64,000 bases of DNA, taken from NCBI GenBank assembly GCA_963682175.1, contig OY821788.1, forward strand, positions 12,108,001 to 12,172,000, given 5' to 3'. Shown here piece after piece: positions 1 to 11,094 of this stretch. Below the pieces are notes generated by a model that was not told the DNA's origin, searched no databases, and saw only the letters and a program-made list of their open reading frames with translations. The stretch comes from Triglochin maritima (lineage: Eukaryota > Streptophyta > Magnoliopsida > Alismatales > Juncaginaceae). How positions within the stretch are numbered: the first letter of the stretch is position 1; every line of letters begins with the position of its first letter. The position numbers and the translations under genes were made by a program.

Positions 1-1562
1 TACGAAATTGCCACTCCTCCAACGACAACATTCGGCGTCCTCGTTCGTCTTCGGTATTGTCTTTATTTTTGTCATACATCCCCAGTCGAAGCGCGCCCGT
101 TTGTTGTCGTCGGCCTCGCTCAAATCCAGCATTTCGTTTACCTCCCCGGCTGGATCGTCGTGTCTCCCTCTTTGCTTCCGGTTACGTTTTGGTTGTTTTT
201 CCTTTCCCAAAATGTTTTTCTGAAATTTTAGGGTTTGTTATCATTGTGCTTTTTGGTCTCTTTTAGGCCCGCATGTTGTTGGTTCACCCCTCGTCGTCGC
301 TGCCGGCCTAATCTACCCCTAATGGTTGTCGGTCGTCCTATATCCATCTTCGCCCCGAGGTTTGCTTCCGCAGCAAAACATTTTTGTTATATTTTTTATT
401 TTACTGTTTTGTTCATATATGGTTGTCACGTTTACCTGAATATGATTCGGTTGTATCAGAAATTTTTCCCACACAAAATGACACAAATTTGTCTGATGGT
501 CGTTTTGGTTAATAAACGACGACGTCCCGTAACATTTTACTTCAAATAGGGTTAGGCACAAATTATTTTGGTCGATTGCGACTCAAAATTGCCGATTTCT
601 ATGTGAAATTTGTATTTGGGAAAGTCCGATTGTTTCTCAAAATTCCTACTTTAAGCAGTTATGCGACCTTAACTTTTATTTGCTTACAAGACTAGTTAGA
701 GCATCATATCACCCACTTCTACGTTTAAATATTCACTTTTTTTTCTTCCAATGAGCTAAAATGGATTATACACCAATGATCCATGGAAGGTGTGAAATCT
801 CTAGAATATCGATTCTGAAAACAAATGCTGAACTTGGTTTGGTGGTTAGATGGCCATAATACTGTGGAACTTGATTTGTAGGCTATATTTCCCGATTCAA
901 AAGTTTAACAGTTGGCATCAATTGAAGTAGCTGACGGGGTGATCTTTGGCTATTTTACCCTAGTTCTCAGCTTTAAATTTGTTATTGAATTTCAATGTAG
1001 TCTTGCCTTAAGAATACTTTACAGCAGTAATTAGGTGAAGTTAAGGATTTCAACAACTTTGCCTCCAAGCCAACAATAACCAGAAATATCTATTTTTTGT
1101 TCATTAGAATGGATTAAAAAACATACAAGAGGATTTTTTATAAAACTTGCACATATTTCAGAAATCAGTGGTCGGTGAATGTTGCCAAATGTAAGTCAAA
1201 CTGAAACAAATAATTTTGTTAAATTTTAATTCGTGCTAGTTTAAATTCGTATGACTTTTTTTTGGAAATAAGTTTTTCATCAAACTTGATGTTGGTCCTA
1301 CATTATAAACCTATTGTAAATCAATTTCATGTTCAACAAAGTATGGTTTCAGTAATATAACCAAAACCTGATGATAGTTAGATGTAGTGTGATTCCTTAC
1401 TCATATTTTTCCCAACTTAATGTAGGAAGAACGGATAGGTCGACCTTTACGGAAAAGATGACAAATATACAACTAGGATTGACCGATGAACATGAAGATG
1501 ACATCTTCCTAATGTTATATTTAATTTTCCTACGTGACACACAATGTGCAATCTTACCTTTA
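1..1562. other. Non-coding DNA, nothing identified
   Basis: Only short open frames without recognisable domains are present. The sequence is AT-rich and I see no gene, RNA or confident transposon boundary. A TTAGAGCATC stretch near 696-706 resembles the TTAGAGCACC end described for the candidate element starting at 1563, but no partner was found. Confidence 0.5.
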
Positions 1563-2261
1563 GAGCACCGTTAACCTCAACCCAAAATTTCCTCTCCAAC
1601 CCAATTTCTGTATCCGTCACGTCAGCAAAAAATATTGTGCAACCCACCACTCAACCAAACTCATTTTTCAGTCCTTAACCCTAACCCCACTTTCAACTCT
1701 CTCATCCACATCATTTTTATTACCTCATTTTCTATTCTATCACAAAAATACACAAATTACTAAATAAATTATTTTCTACAATAACTTAATCTAATTAAAT
1801 TACGTTAATTGTCAAATAATTTCGAAAAATTAGATTTAATAATAATTAAATTATACTAATGTTAAAGATTTAATAATAATTAAATTATATTATGTTAAAG
1901 ATCAAATTCCTCCAATAAAATTTGTATCATACTACCGCTTATGCCACCACCATGTTGCCACGATCGTTACACCTTCGCCACCACGATATCCACTAACATC
2001 ACCTCCATTACAATTTACGATGTTGACCACCACAACCGTAAGCACCATTTCCACCTTGAGACCACTACCAATGTCTAAGTGTCTAACCATCTAAAAATCA
2101 ATGTTTTTAAAACTTAAACTCTTTTGTTCAGTTGTTGTATAAATAATTAATGGAAAGTTGGAAACACATAAATTGATGTTTAGCACGTGAAAATAAAATG
2201 TTTAGTTTAAACTTTAAAAGTATGAAATATCATAAAAAATGTAACATGTATTAGTTTTAAC

Positions 2262-2984
2262 CAGTGTTCACGTAGGCGACCGCCTGTCGGCGTGGTCGCC
2301 TGGGCGACCACCGCCTATCGCCCAGCAAAGCTGGGCGAAATGGGCGGTCGCCTCGCCTAGGCGATAGCCGTTGGAGGCAATCCAACGGGTATCTCATTTT
2401 TTGTTTTTTCCCCAAAAATTACAAGTTTGCCACTACCCCCAACTCCTATATAAACCCCTCCAAACCTCTTCATTTTTCACACATTTTCTTGGTTTCGAGA
2501 TGTCGTTTTTAGCTAAGTCATGTTAAACTAGCAACAGGTCGGTCGGGGGTCTCGTTGGCGGGTTGTAGATAAAAAATGATTACAATGAGTTTTTGCAAGT
2601 GATGAAGATTCAAAAATTTCCAGATCAAACAATTTGAAGATCCAAATTTGAAGATAAAAAATGATTACAATGAGCGAGACCCCCGACCGACCCGTTGCTA
2701 GTTCAACATGAGTTTTTTCTTTCTCTTCTTCTTCTTCAGGTGGGTAGAGGGGGGCCTAGTAAGACCTTGGTCGAGGAACTAGGTGTCTTTTTGAAGCCTA
2801 AACATGTATGGTATTTTTAGATAATATTTGTGAATTTTTTCCTATTTTTCATGATTTTTTTAATCTATTTTATCAAATTTAATTGAATTAATTTTTTTAA
2901 AAAAAGACCGCCCAGAGTTGGGCGGTTGCACAATCTCCTAGGCGACCGGACGCCCCCGGTCGCCTAGGCGGTCCGTGAACATTG
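2262..2984. mobile_element. hAT-type MITE, 723 bp
   Basis: The element is flanked by a perfect 8-bp duplication GTTTTAAC (2254-2261 and 2985-2992), the hAT signature. The ends are CAGTGTTCACG and, inverted, CAATGTTCACG. Subterminal GGCGACCGCC-type repeats run inward from both sides. Inside lies a second inverted pair of about 28 bp (about 2528-2556 and 2674-2702, containing GGTCGGTCGGGGGTCTCG). No open frame is present, so it would depend on a transposase elsewhere. Confidence 0.85.
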
Positions 2985-3339
2985 GTTTTAACATAAGAAT
3001 ATCAATGTGTAATAAACAACGGGTTGTGTTTCACATCATTGAAATGAATGTCTAATTATTGAAAATCAATGTTTAAAAGTTGAAATTATATTTTTAACAA
3101 GTTTATGTAAAAAAAATAAACTGAACTACATAAATCAATGTTTAGTACCCGAAAATAAGGGAACTACTAAACGTCGCCCCAAAACTACTTAAATCGTCCC
3201 TTGAAATTACCAAATTGTCCTTAACAATATATTTAATACCCAGATCGTCCAGTGTCTTTAAACAAGGTTTTTGACTCAGTTTTACTAACATTCCTAGTAC
3301 CAACATCACGAAAATGTCTGGCGAAACACCTAGATCAGG

Positions 3340-3605
3340 CGAAGTAACGGAGACGGATTTTTTTTCCGACTCGGGCGTCTGGCTAAGACGCCTGCACCAT
3401 CGTGGAGGCGTCTGGAGGCGTCTGGCTAAGACGCCTCCACCATGGTTGAGGCGTCTTATCCAGACGCCTCCACGATGGTCCAGGCGTCTTAGCCAGACGC
3501 CTATACCATGGTCTAAGCGTCTCGCTAAGACGCCTCAACCATGGTGGAGGCGTCTTAGCCAGACGCCTCCACGATGGTACAGACGTCTTAGCCAGACGTC
3601 CCGTT
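3340..3605. repeat. Palindromic GC-rich tandem array (GGCGTCTTAGCCAGACGCC)
   Basis: Units of roughly 28-30 bp alternate between GGCGTCTGGCTAAGACGCC and its reverse complement, joined by CACCATGG-like linkers. Each unit can fold, and so can neighbouring units. The opposed 80-100-residue open frames here arise from the repeat and are not taken as genes. Confidence 0.8.
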
Positions 3606-3995
3606 TTTTTTAATTTTTTTGTCAAATTAAAATTATACGGTGTGTTATCTCAAATTATTTGACGTTTCTTTGCAAGTTTTCGGTGGTAACCGGTCGGATT
3701 ACAATGAGTTTTTTTGCAAGTGATGAAGATTCAAAAAAATTCCAGATCCAACATTTTTTAAGTTCCAAAATCCCCCGGTGGTAAAACATCCTGACTTACA
3801 AATACCACCTCGACAGGTCGTTTTTTTGGATTTTGAAATTGTTGGATCTGGAAATTTTTGAAGTTTCGGTGTACCGAAGGGGTATCGGTCATCCGAATAT
3901 AGTAATTATTAACTTATTAATTAATTAATTTAACAATTATCTAAATTTATAATCAATTATTTTTTTTTAAAAAAAAATAAAAAAAAATAAAAAAA

Positions 3996-4182
3996 TTACG
4001 GGCGTCCGACGGAGCCGCCCCCACGTAGGAGGGGGCGTCTGGCTAAGACGCCTCCCCAATGGGGGAGGCGTCTTACACAGACGCCTGTCCCAAGGGCATA
4101 GCGTCTTAGCCAGACCCATTGGGGAGGCGTCTTAGCCAGACGCCCCCTCCTACGTGGGGGCGGCTCCGTCGGACGCCCGTAA
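3996..4182. repeat. Near-perfect long hairpin
   Basis: The left arm starts TTACGGGCGTCCGACGGAGC (3996) and the right arm ends with its exact complement at 4182. The arms run about 65-75 bp around a loop of some 45-50 bp that carries the same GCGTCTTAGCCAGAC motif as the array at 3340-3605. An RNA from either strand would form a long stable stem. Confidence 0.85.
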
Positions 4183-5869
4183 ATTTTTTATTATTTATTA
4201 TTATTTTTTTATTAAAAAGATGTTAGATATTTTACCAGATTCGAGTACACTGGGGCGTTCGTTGGTTCAATACTGACCTCCAAAACATTATTTTTTATGA
4301 TTATAAGAGGAATATGAAGAGAGATGTGTGATAGGAGGGTAAAATGTCGCGTTATAGCAGTAGAAATGAGAGAAGGGCAAAATGGTAATTTCAAGGGGCG
4401 ATTTAAATAATTTTGGGGCGATGTTTAGCAATTCAGGAAAATAACTGTGAAGTTTAAAATTTGAAATTTTACAAAGGATCATAAAAAGGTATAATGTATT
4501 AATTTCAATGCGCTACTGTAAGAATATTAATGTGTAAAAAATACATCATTATCATGTGCTCAGAGCGATATCACGGTGTTCAGTAATTATGAATGTTATA
4601 GTTTAATTATGGAGATTTCCGTCTTGGGCAATACATATTTTTTCACTGATGTTGAAACTTGAAACCAACATAATCTAGGAAGAAGACCAGAAAATATATG
4701 TGAGTTCAAAAATGAAATGAAAGAGAAAACCAAATTAACTAATATATAAAAAGTGGAGAGAGTAGAGTAAATAAAATTGAAAAGTCCTTGGAAGATATCG
4801 AATGTTGTATTTAAATTGATTGGTAAAAATAGCAGACGTCAATATACGCTTAGTTTTTTCAAGAAAAAAAATATTGTAGTTCTTCAAATGTGAAAATAAA
4901 TGAAAAAGAAAGTTGATGTGTTTTTTTTGAAACCACGAATACAAGAACATTGGGGTGTTAAAATGCAAAAAATATCAGAATCCCACCTTACATGAACAGC
5001 TTGACACGTGGTGTAAGGATTTAAAATAAAAATAAAGCAAGTAACGTTCACATGGTCAAATTATCTAAAAAATTAATTGCAGTCTAGTTTTTTTATTTTT
5101 GAAAGAAATAATAGCAATCTAATTTCGAACTGAGTCGTCGAAACACAAAAGGCCACAATGGTATCATCACAAATGTAAATTCCTCTTCCAGTGGTAATAA
5201 CGTCTTTAGATGTAATATCAATGAGAAATATACAATCAAATTTGAATCCCTTTGTATCTAAAGTATAGGATCTAAGAATTGTGATTCATTTCCATCAAGA
5301 GATGTAATCTAATCGAACAGGATTTACTTTTGAAATGTTAAATTGTAACAAGTTGAAGATGTAATCATAAATTTCAAAACTAAATGAATTCGCACCAAGG
5401 GTATTAATAGTCTTTACTTCAAAGTTGTTGGCGTGAATAAGCAGAAACATGTGTCTGAAATCCGATTTGGTCGAGAATATATAACGCTTTGGAAGAAATG
5501 CATGTTCACAATGTTTTCTTGTAATATTATTTTAATTTTTGGAATTTCAATTAGTGTTATATGTATTGTCTTTTATTAATTATAAATTAAATTTTCGTGG
5601 TTTAATAATAAAACGTGTTATATAATTACATTGAAGTAACTACAATACAAATTGGTTATGTAATTTGTTGATTGTTGTAAAAGAATTAAAATATAAATAA
5701 AAGAAAATGACGTGGATGAAAAAGAGTATTGAATTTCTGGGCAGGTCTGGGCATTGTTAAGAGTGAAGTTTTGAGAAGTTGAGAGTTTTAGGTTGATTAG
5801 ACGTGACAGAGAGAGAAGCTGACGTGATAACTGTATCCCTACCTATTCCTGACACCACTAAGGGTGCTC

Positions 5870-6530
5870 TAAGATATATGTACAGTGAAAATGTCCCATA
5901 TTTCTTTTGAAATTGTAGGTCCCCCCCCAACACGCGACGAAATAGGAAACCATCCTTTTCTCTTTCTTCCACCGCTTTCCCATCACTTCCCATTCTTCTC
6001 TCTATTTTTCCACTCCACTAATACCCCAATCTTCTACCTTTCTCATTGCCTTCATGTTGGATTCTTCTCCAATGTCACATTAAGCTCTTGTTCTTTACGT
6101 TTTTTGGGTTTTCAGCACTTTGTATTTTGTTTAGGGAAATGGATTGCAAAGAGTTTTTGAGTGGATGTCATTTTTAATGTTGTTGATGGTATTTCACGTA
6201 GATGAAGAGGATCTAAATCATGAAATGGCATGTTGTTTTCCCCCCTCTTTTGAGTGTTTTATTGGGTTGAAGTTGGAAAGTTTGGGGGTTTGGTCTTTCT
6301 GCCGGCTCTATTCTTGGTTTTACTAGATGGGTAAGCTTAAAATTTATAAGTCACGTTTGTTGGGATAATGACCACTATACAATATCTCCCTCCGTATCCA
6401 CGAGAAGTATGACAATCTACCTTTCCATAAAAATATGTATTCATTACCAATCTAAATCACAAATGATAGGATAATAATCATTTATCTACTCAATAAACAA
6501 ATACAATTAATCAAGTGAGCATGTATAAAG
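5870..6530. other. No confident feature
   Basis: A pyrimidine-rich stretch (about 5940-6060) is followed by an ATG-led frame at 6138 that stops soon. The layout looks like a 5' leader plus a small exon of a plant gene, but no domain is recognisable and no downstream exon was found. I do not call a gene. Confidence 0.4.
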
Positions 6531-7255
6531 CAATGTTTCAAAACCAAACCGAAGAGTAAATCAAAACAACTCGGTTTGGTTCAAAGTAATCAACTGACGG
6601 TTCAATATTGTCTAACCGATGGTAACATCAACATGATATCAACATTTTATGAACCGAGGATTAAAACAAACCGCCCAACCGATTTAACCGATTTTAAGAT
6701 AAACATAGAATAATCTTAAGATAAAATGTTCAATTGTTTCGAACCAAGAAACACTTGGTTTCTATTTAGATGAAAAGGAGGATAAGAAGAAAAGTCGAAA
6801 AATAATGTAACACTAAAACCACATTGCTCCTAACATAAAAATAAATATAAGAATGTTCTTAATACTCTAAATACCACAATTTCAGTGACCATGAAATTCA
6901 ACAAAATTAACCCCACATATTATGCATTTTTAAAAAAATTAACAAGATAGTTTGAATTTTGTGGAGTCGGAATTGAGGACTGAAGGTGGAGGTGGACTGG
7001 TGGCTTCCAAATCTCAACTCCAAATTAAGCACAATTGGGAAAGTGGAAACTGAAAAATTAGAAAAAATATTAATTTTGTAATTTTTGTTTATTTAAAGAC
7101 AAAATCGGTTGAACCCGGTCCGACCAAATCGAAAAAAGGTCAGTTTTTTTCGGTTCGCACCGGTTCAGGTGGGAGATCAGTTTTTTCCATGGACCGACCA
7201 TTTTACCTCCAATTTTCGATTTCACCGCCGGTTCGGTCCGATTTTTAAAACATAT
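6531..7255. mobile_element. Probable hAT-like MITE
   Basis: The left end CAATGTTTCAAAACCAAACCG and the inverted right end ATGTTTTAAAAATCGGACCG match imperfectly. Further CGGTT/AACCG-rich inverted segments follow inward (about 6575-6700 against 7095-7245). The arrangement resembles plant hAT MITEs rich in GGTTCGGT. An 8-bp target duplication could not be fixed (flanks ATGTATAAAG and ATGTAAAAG are only similar). No coding sequence. Confidence 0.5.
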
Positions 7256-7882
7256 GTAAAAGTGGAGAAACGATACATTTGAACATCAAGAAGTCGTAAA
7301 ACCGTAGAGAAGAGTCACGTTATTACTCCAGAAATCAAAAAAAAATCCTAAATCAAATATCAAGAAACTAAAACAATTACAAACATCCCTATACAGTCAC
7401 ACAAAATAAATAAAATTCCTAAAATCAACAATCAATATCAAATTCAACCAAAAATCAAAACCCAACGACTTCAACTTAATACCAACATCCCATTCCCCAA
7501 ACCAAACTCTTATTTAACCAAAAAATACAAACAAGAAATTACTAATCAAATCCTACAACCAATAATCCACATCAAATTCAACTTGAAATCCATACCCAAC
7601 AACTCCCACCTTAAAACCAAAATCTATTACCAATACCAAATTTTTTAACCAAAAACACAAAACAACAAAAAACCATAAAACTAACCATTCTAACATCAAA
7701 TACATTTAACTAATCCTATGATTCAGCAAAAGTAAAAGAAAAACGAAAAAGAACAAGGGGGGGGGGGGGGGGGGGGGGGGGAAACTAACCTAGGGCGTGG
7801 AATGAGGCGGAATGGGGGACAAAGAAGCTACGATCATGGGTTGTAAATAGTTACCAAACTATTTACAAGGTTAATTTGTTTA
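7256..7882. other. A/C-rich intergenic DNA
   Basis: Strongly A- and C-rich on the plus strand, with local partial duplications (CCAACAACTCCCACC-type phrases about 7455-7630). It includes the 25-base G run at 7757-7781. The last nine bases (7874-7882, ATTTGTTTA) form the left target duplication of MULE-A. Confidence 0.6.
7757..7781 (+). repeat. Homopolymer run of 25 G
   Basis: Twenty-five consecutive G. Runs this long are rare in plant DNA; they are G-quadruplex-prone and error-prone in sequencing, so the exact length should not be trusted. Confidence 0.9.
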
Positions 7883-8169
7883 GGAAGGAAAATGATAGAT
7901 GACCGCTCTTTAGCGACGCGACTTAGTTGACACTCTCCATGTCAGCACAGAAAAGAGTTTCTTTTTTTATTTTATTCCTCAATTCTTTGGTTATCTGTAC
8001 AAATGTCTACATCTCTCTATCCCTCCCTCCATCCCTCATTAATGCGTCTCAAATCACTCACTTCCTTCATCATTTTGGCGCTCCTACACAGCAGAAGACT
8101 TTTTATTCATCTCAAGATGCGTCTTCCTTTTTCTTCCCTTTTCTTCTGTCGTCCTTCCTCTGTACTCCA

Positions 8170-10541
8170 ATGGAAATCGTTAATGTGTCTTCCCAAGTGG
8201 AGCAGTCGGCAAACGTTCAAAAGGAGGAGATGTTTTTTCCTTCTTTCGAAGAAGCCAAAACATTTTACGTGGCCTATGCTGATTCTTGTGGTTTTGGTGT
8301 TTAGACAAGGCAATCTCATTACGATCGTGGTGTTATACGGGCCAGGCTGACTTGCTCCAAGGAGGGCACGACACCAACAAACCAAGGGCAAGGAAAATTG
8401 AAGCCTAGGTTATCCAGTAGAGTCCAATGCACTGCTCGGATAAGGGTCTCCGGAAACCTAGCAAGGGGTTACCACATTAACTTTGTGGATCTTAAACATA
8501 ACCACGTCATGCTTGAACAGGAGCAAATGCGATTTCTCAGACAAAAACGAATCGTCCCTGAGGCCGCCAAAGCACGCATATCGTGCAATGATACTGCTGG
8601 GATATCGGCTGCTAAGACCATGCATTCTTTTGTGGTCGAGCCTGGAGGTCATGACAAATTGACTTTCAACGAAAGTGATTTAAGGTTTGTGTTCTTTCTG
8701 CCTAACATAATTGAAGTTCAACATTTTGCGCCTGGTCTTAGTGGTTTCTGTGTGCAGGGATGTTGTAAACGAAGTCAGAAATTTAAAGATGGGACCTGGT
8801 GATGCACAAACTCTTCATAACTATTTCATTAGGATGTAGAAGATTGATTCCATATTTTTCTATGTAATGGATATGGATGACGAAGGAAGACTACGGAACG
8901 TGTTTTGGGCTGGCTGTCGTTCTAGAGCTGCATATTCATACTTTGGAGACGCAATATGTTTCGACACCACCTACATTACAAACAAATACGACATGCCTTT
9001 TGCCCCATTTGTAGGAGCTAATCACCATTTCGAGTCAGTTTTGGTTGGTTGCGCTTTGCCGTCTTCTGAGACCACTGAAAATTACATATGGTTGTTCCAA
9101 ACATGGTTGTCGTGCATGAACGGTAAGGTGTAGCTATGTCCAGTTAAAGATCTGTGGCTGTTCAGTTTAAGCTGTGTATGTGTTCGGTTTAAGTGGTGGA
9201 ACTGTTCGGTTTAAGTAGTGTGATTTTTCGGTTTAAGGTGTGAATCTGTTCGGTTTAAGGTGTGAATCTGTTCGGTTTAAGGTGTGAATCCGTTCGGTTT
9301 AAGTGGCGTGACTGTTCGATTTAAGTGGTGTGATTGTTCGGTTTAAGTGGTGGAACGGTTCGATTTAAGTGGTGTGACTGTTCGGTTTAAGGTGTGTATG
9401 TGTTCGGTTTAAGTGGTGGAACTGTTCGGTTTAAGTGGTGTGACTGTTCGGTTTAAGGTGTGTATGTGTTCAGTTTAAGTGGTGTAACTGTTCAGATTAA
9501 GTGGTGTGACTGTTCGGTTTAAGGTGTGAATCCGTTCGGTTTAAGTTGTGTGCCTGTTCGGTTTAAGGTGTGAATCCGTTCAGTTTAAGTTGTATGTTTG
9601 TTCGGATTAAGTTGTCTGTCTGTTCAGAATAAGTTGTATGTATGTTCGGAATATGTTGTGTGTCTGTTCGGAATAAGTTGTGGGTCTGTTTGGATTAAGT
9701 TGTCTGTCTGTTCGGATTAAGTTGTCAGTCTGTTCGGATTAAGTTGTCAGTCTGTTCGGATTAAGTTGTGGGTCTGTTCGGATTAAGTTGTGTGACTGTT
9801 CGGTTTAAGGTGTGAATCCGTTCGGTTTAAGTTGTGTGTCTGTTTGGTTTTAGGTGTGTGACTGTTCTAATAAAGTTTTCAAAGTAGGATTTTGTACCTT
9901 TCAATATATGACTCACTCTTGTTAAATTGCCCCCCTTATGCAGATATAACCCCCCAGCCATTATAACAGATCAATGTGGTGTCATTACTGCTGCTGTAAG
10001 GAATGTCTTCCCAGATTCAAGACACAGATTCTGCATATGGCATATAATGAACAAAGCTCCTGTGAAGTTGCCGACGCAGTATCGGAAGCACATGTTATTT
10101 GATCTGAAATTGATTGTATATGATTCCAAAACCCCAGCAGAATTTGATCGTAATTGACAGGGTTTCCTTCTTGATTTTGACCTGCAGAACCATAGCTGAC
10201 TCAAATCGATTTATGCAATCCGAGAGTCGTTGATACATGCATTTGTTGGTGATATTTTTTTCGCGGGAAGGACATCTACTCAGAGAAGCGAGAGTATGAA
10301 CGCCTTTTTCGACAAGTATCTTACTTCGAAGACAACCCCTAAGCAGTTTGTTCAACAATACGAACTTGCGTTCCGCCATAAGTACGAGAAGGAAGCTCAA
10401 TCAGATTTTGATTGTCTTCATAAGAGACCCCAGTTAGTTTCAATTTATCCATTCGAGAGACAGATGAGCGAGTTGTATACGGTAGGGGTCTTCAAGAAAG
10501 TACAGTTAGAAATTAGGAAGATGATATACTACGATGTTTAA
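8170..10541 (+). pseudogene. FAR1-type MULE transposase pseudogene (MULE-A)
   Basis: Exon 1 (8170-8684) encodes the FAR1-type zinc DNA-binding region (FPSFEEAKTFY, LTCSKEG, RVQCTARIRVSGN, HNHVM). Exon 2 (8758-9122) holds the start of the MULE transposase domain with its first acidic site (FDTTYITNKYDM). Exon 3 from 9944 holds IITDQCGVITAAVR, the second acidic site, and TSTQRSESMNAFFDKY with the expected Glu. Introns are 8685-8757 (GT-AG) and 9123-9943 (GT-AG, mostly minisatellite). Damage: TAG at 8302 and 8837, a 1-base deletion in the C run near 9950, TGA at 10155 and about 10197. Reading ends at 10541, where a second minisatellite begins, so the SWIM zinc finger seen in MULE-B's copy is absent. 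It would have cut and joined element ends in the nucleus; it cannot now. Confidence 0.85.
9125..9880 (+). repeat. Minisatellite A1 in transposase intron 2
   Basis: About 33 tandem units of ~22 bp, consensus GTTCGGTTTAAGTNGTGTG, with a diverged GTTCGGAATAAGTTGTCTG subfamily in the second half. The array fills almost the whole intron between the donor at 9123 and the acceptor at 9943. The unit lies in the transcribed sense of the transposase gene. Confidence 0.9.
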
Positions 10542-10960
10542 GATGTTTGACTATTCTGTTTAAGGTGTGCATCTGTCCGGTTTAAGTTGTGTGACTGTTC
10601 GGTTTAAGTTGTTTGACTGTTCGGTTTAAGGTGTCAATCTGTTCGGTTTAAGTTGTGTGTCTGTTTGGTTTATGGTGTGCATATGTTCGGTTTAAGTTGT
10701 TTGACTGTTCGGTTTAAGTTCTGTCTCTGTTCGGATTAAGTTGTCTGTCTGTTCGGAATATGTTGTCTGTCTGTTCGGAATATGTTGTGTGTCTGTTCAG
10801 AATATGTTGTGTGTCTGTTCGGAATAAGTTGTGTGTCTGTTCGGATTAAGTTGTCTGTCTGTTCGGATTAAGTTGTCTGTCTGTTTGGAATAAGCTGTCT
10901 GCTTGTTCGGTTTAAGTTGTGTGACTGTTCGGTTTAACTTGTATGTCTGTTCGGATTAAG
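10542..10960 (+). repeat. Minisatellite A2 replacing the transposase 3' end
   Basis: About 19 units of the same GTTCGG(T/A)(T/A)TAAGT repeat as at 9125-9880, in the same orientation. It starts where homology to MULE-B's transposase stops and occupies the place of the missing SWIM region. Between 10961 and 11094 lies only AT-rich DNA with a short duplication of GTAATTTGTACA. Confidence 0.85.
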
Positions 10961-11094
10961 GTATGGATATCTTGAAGTTGTCAGGGAAGAGTTTGTAATT
11001 TGTACATTTAAAAAACACAACACTAAAAAAATAATCAAAAAAAAGAGTTGGTAATTTGTACAGGTAAAAAAATAAACACTAAAAAAATTGGACT

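Larger units (their letters stand above)
3159..4436. mobile_element. Mutator-like MITE with long TIRs, 1.28 kb
   Basis: The first and last ~60 bases are inverted copies: both contain CTAAAC(G/A)TCGCCCCAAAA followed by TTAAATCG and CCCTTGAAATTACC. The element is flanked by GAAAATAA (3151-3158 and 4437-4444); including the next base gives a 9-bp duplication with one mismatch, fitting Mutator-type insertion. The interior holds no gene. It has two GC-rich palindromic blocks (3340-3605, 3996-4182) and a ~40-bp internal inverted pair (about 3735-3776 and 3829-3872). Confidence 0.8.
1563..5869. mobile_element. Candidate TIR element holding two nested MITEs
   Basis: The left end reads (TTA)GAGCACCGTTAACC and the right end, read inward on the other strand, (TTA)GAGCACCCTTAGTGG. 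Both ends carry a subterminal CACGTCAGC block (about 1617-1625 left; its complement about 5810-5830 right). A TA dinucleotide flanks both ends. If real, the element is 4.3 kb and was later hit by the insertions at 2262-2984 and 3159-4436. No coding capacity is visible. The inverted repeat is short, so chance or two separate small elements remain possible. Confidence 0.3.

Noticed and set aside
3314..3625. Opposed ~80-100-residue frames at the palindromic array
   Set aside because: They arise from an inverted repeat that is open on both strands; no independent evidence of coding.
5885..6326. Possible small plant gene (leader plus first exon)
   Set aside because: No recognisable domain, stops soon, and no downstream exon found.
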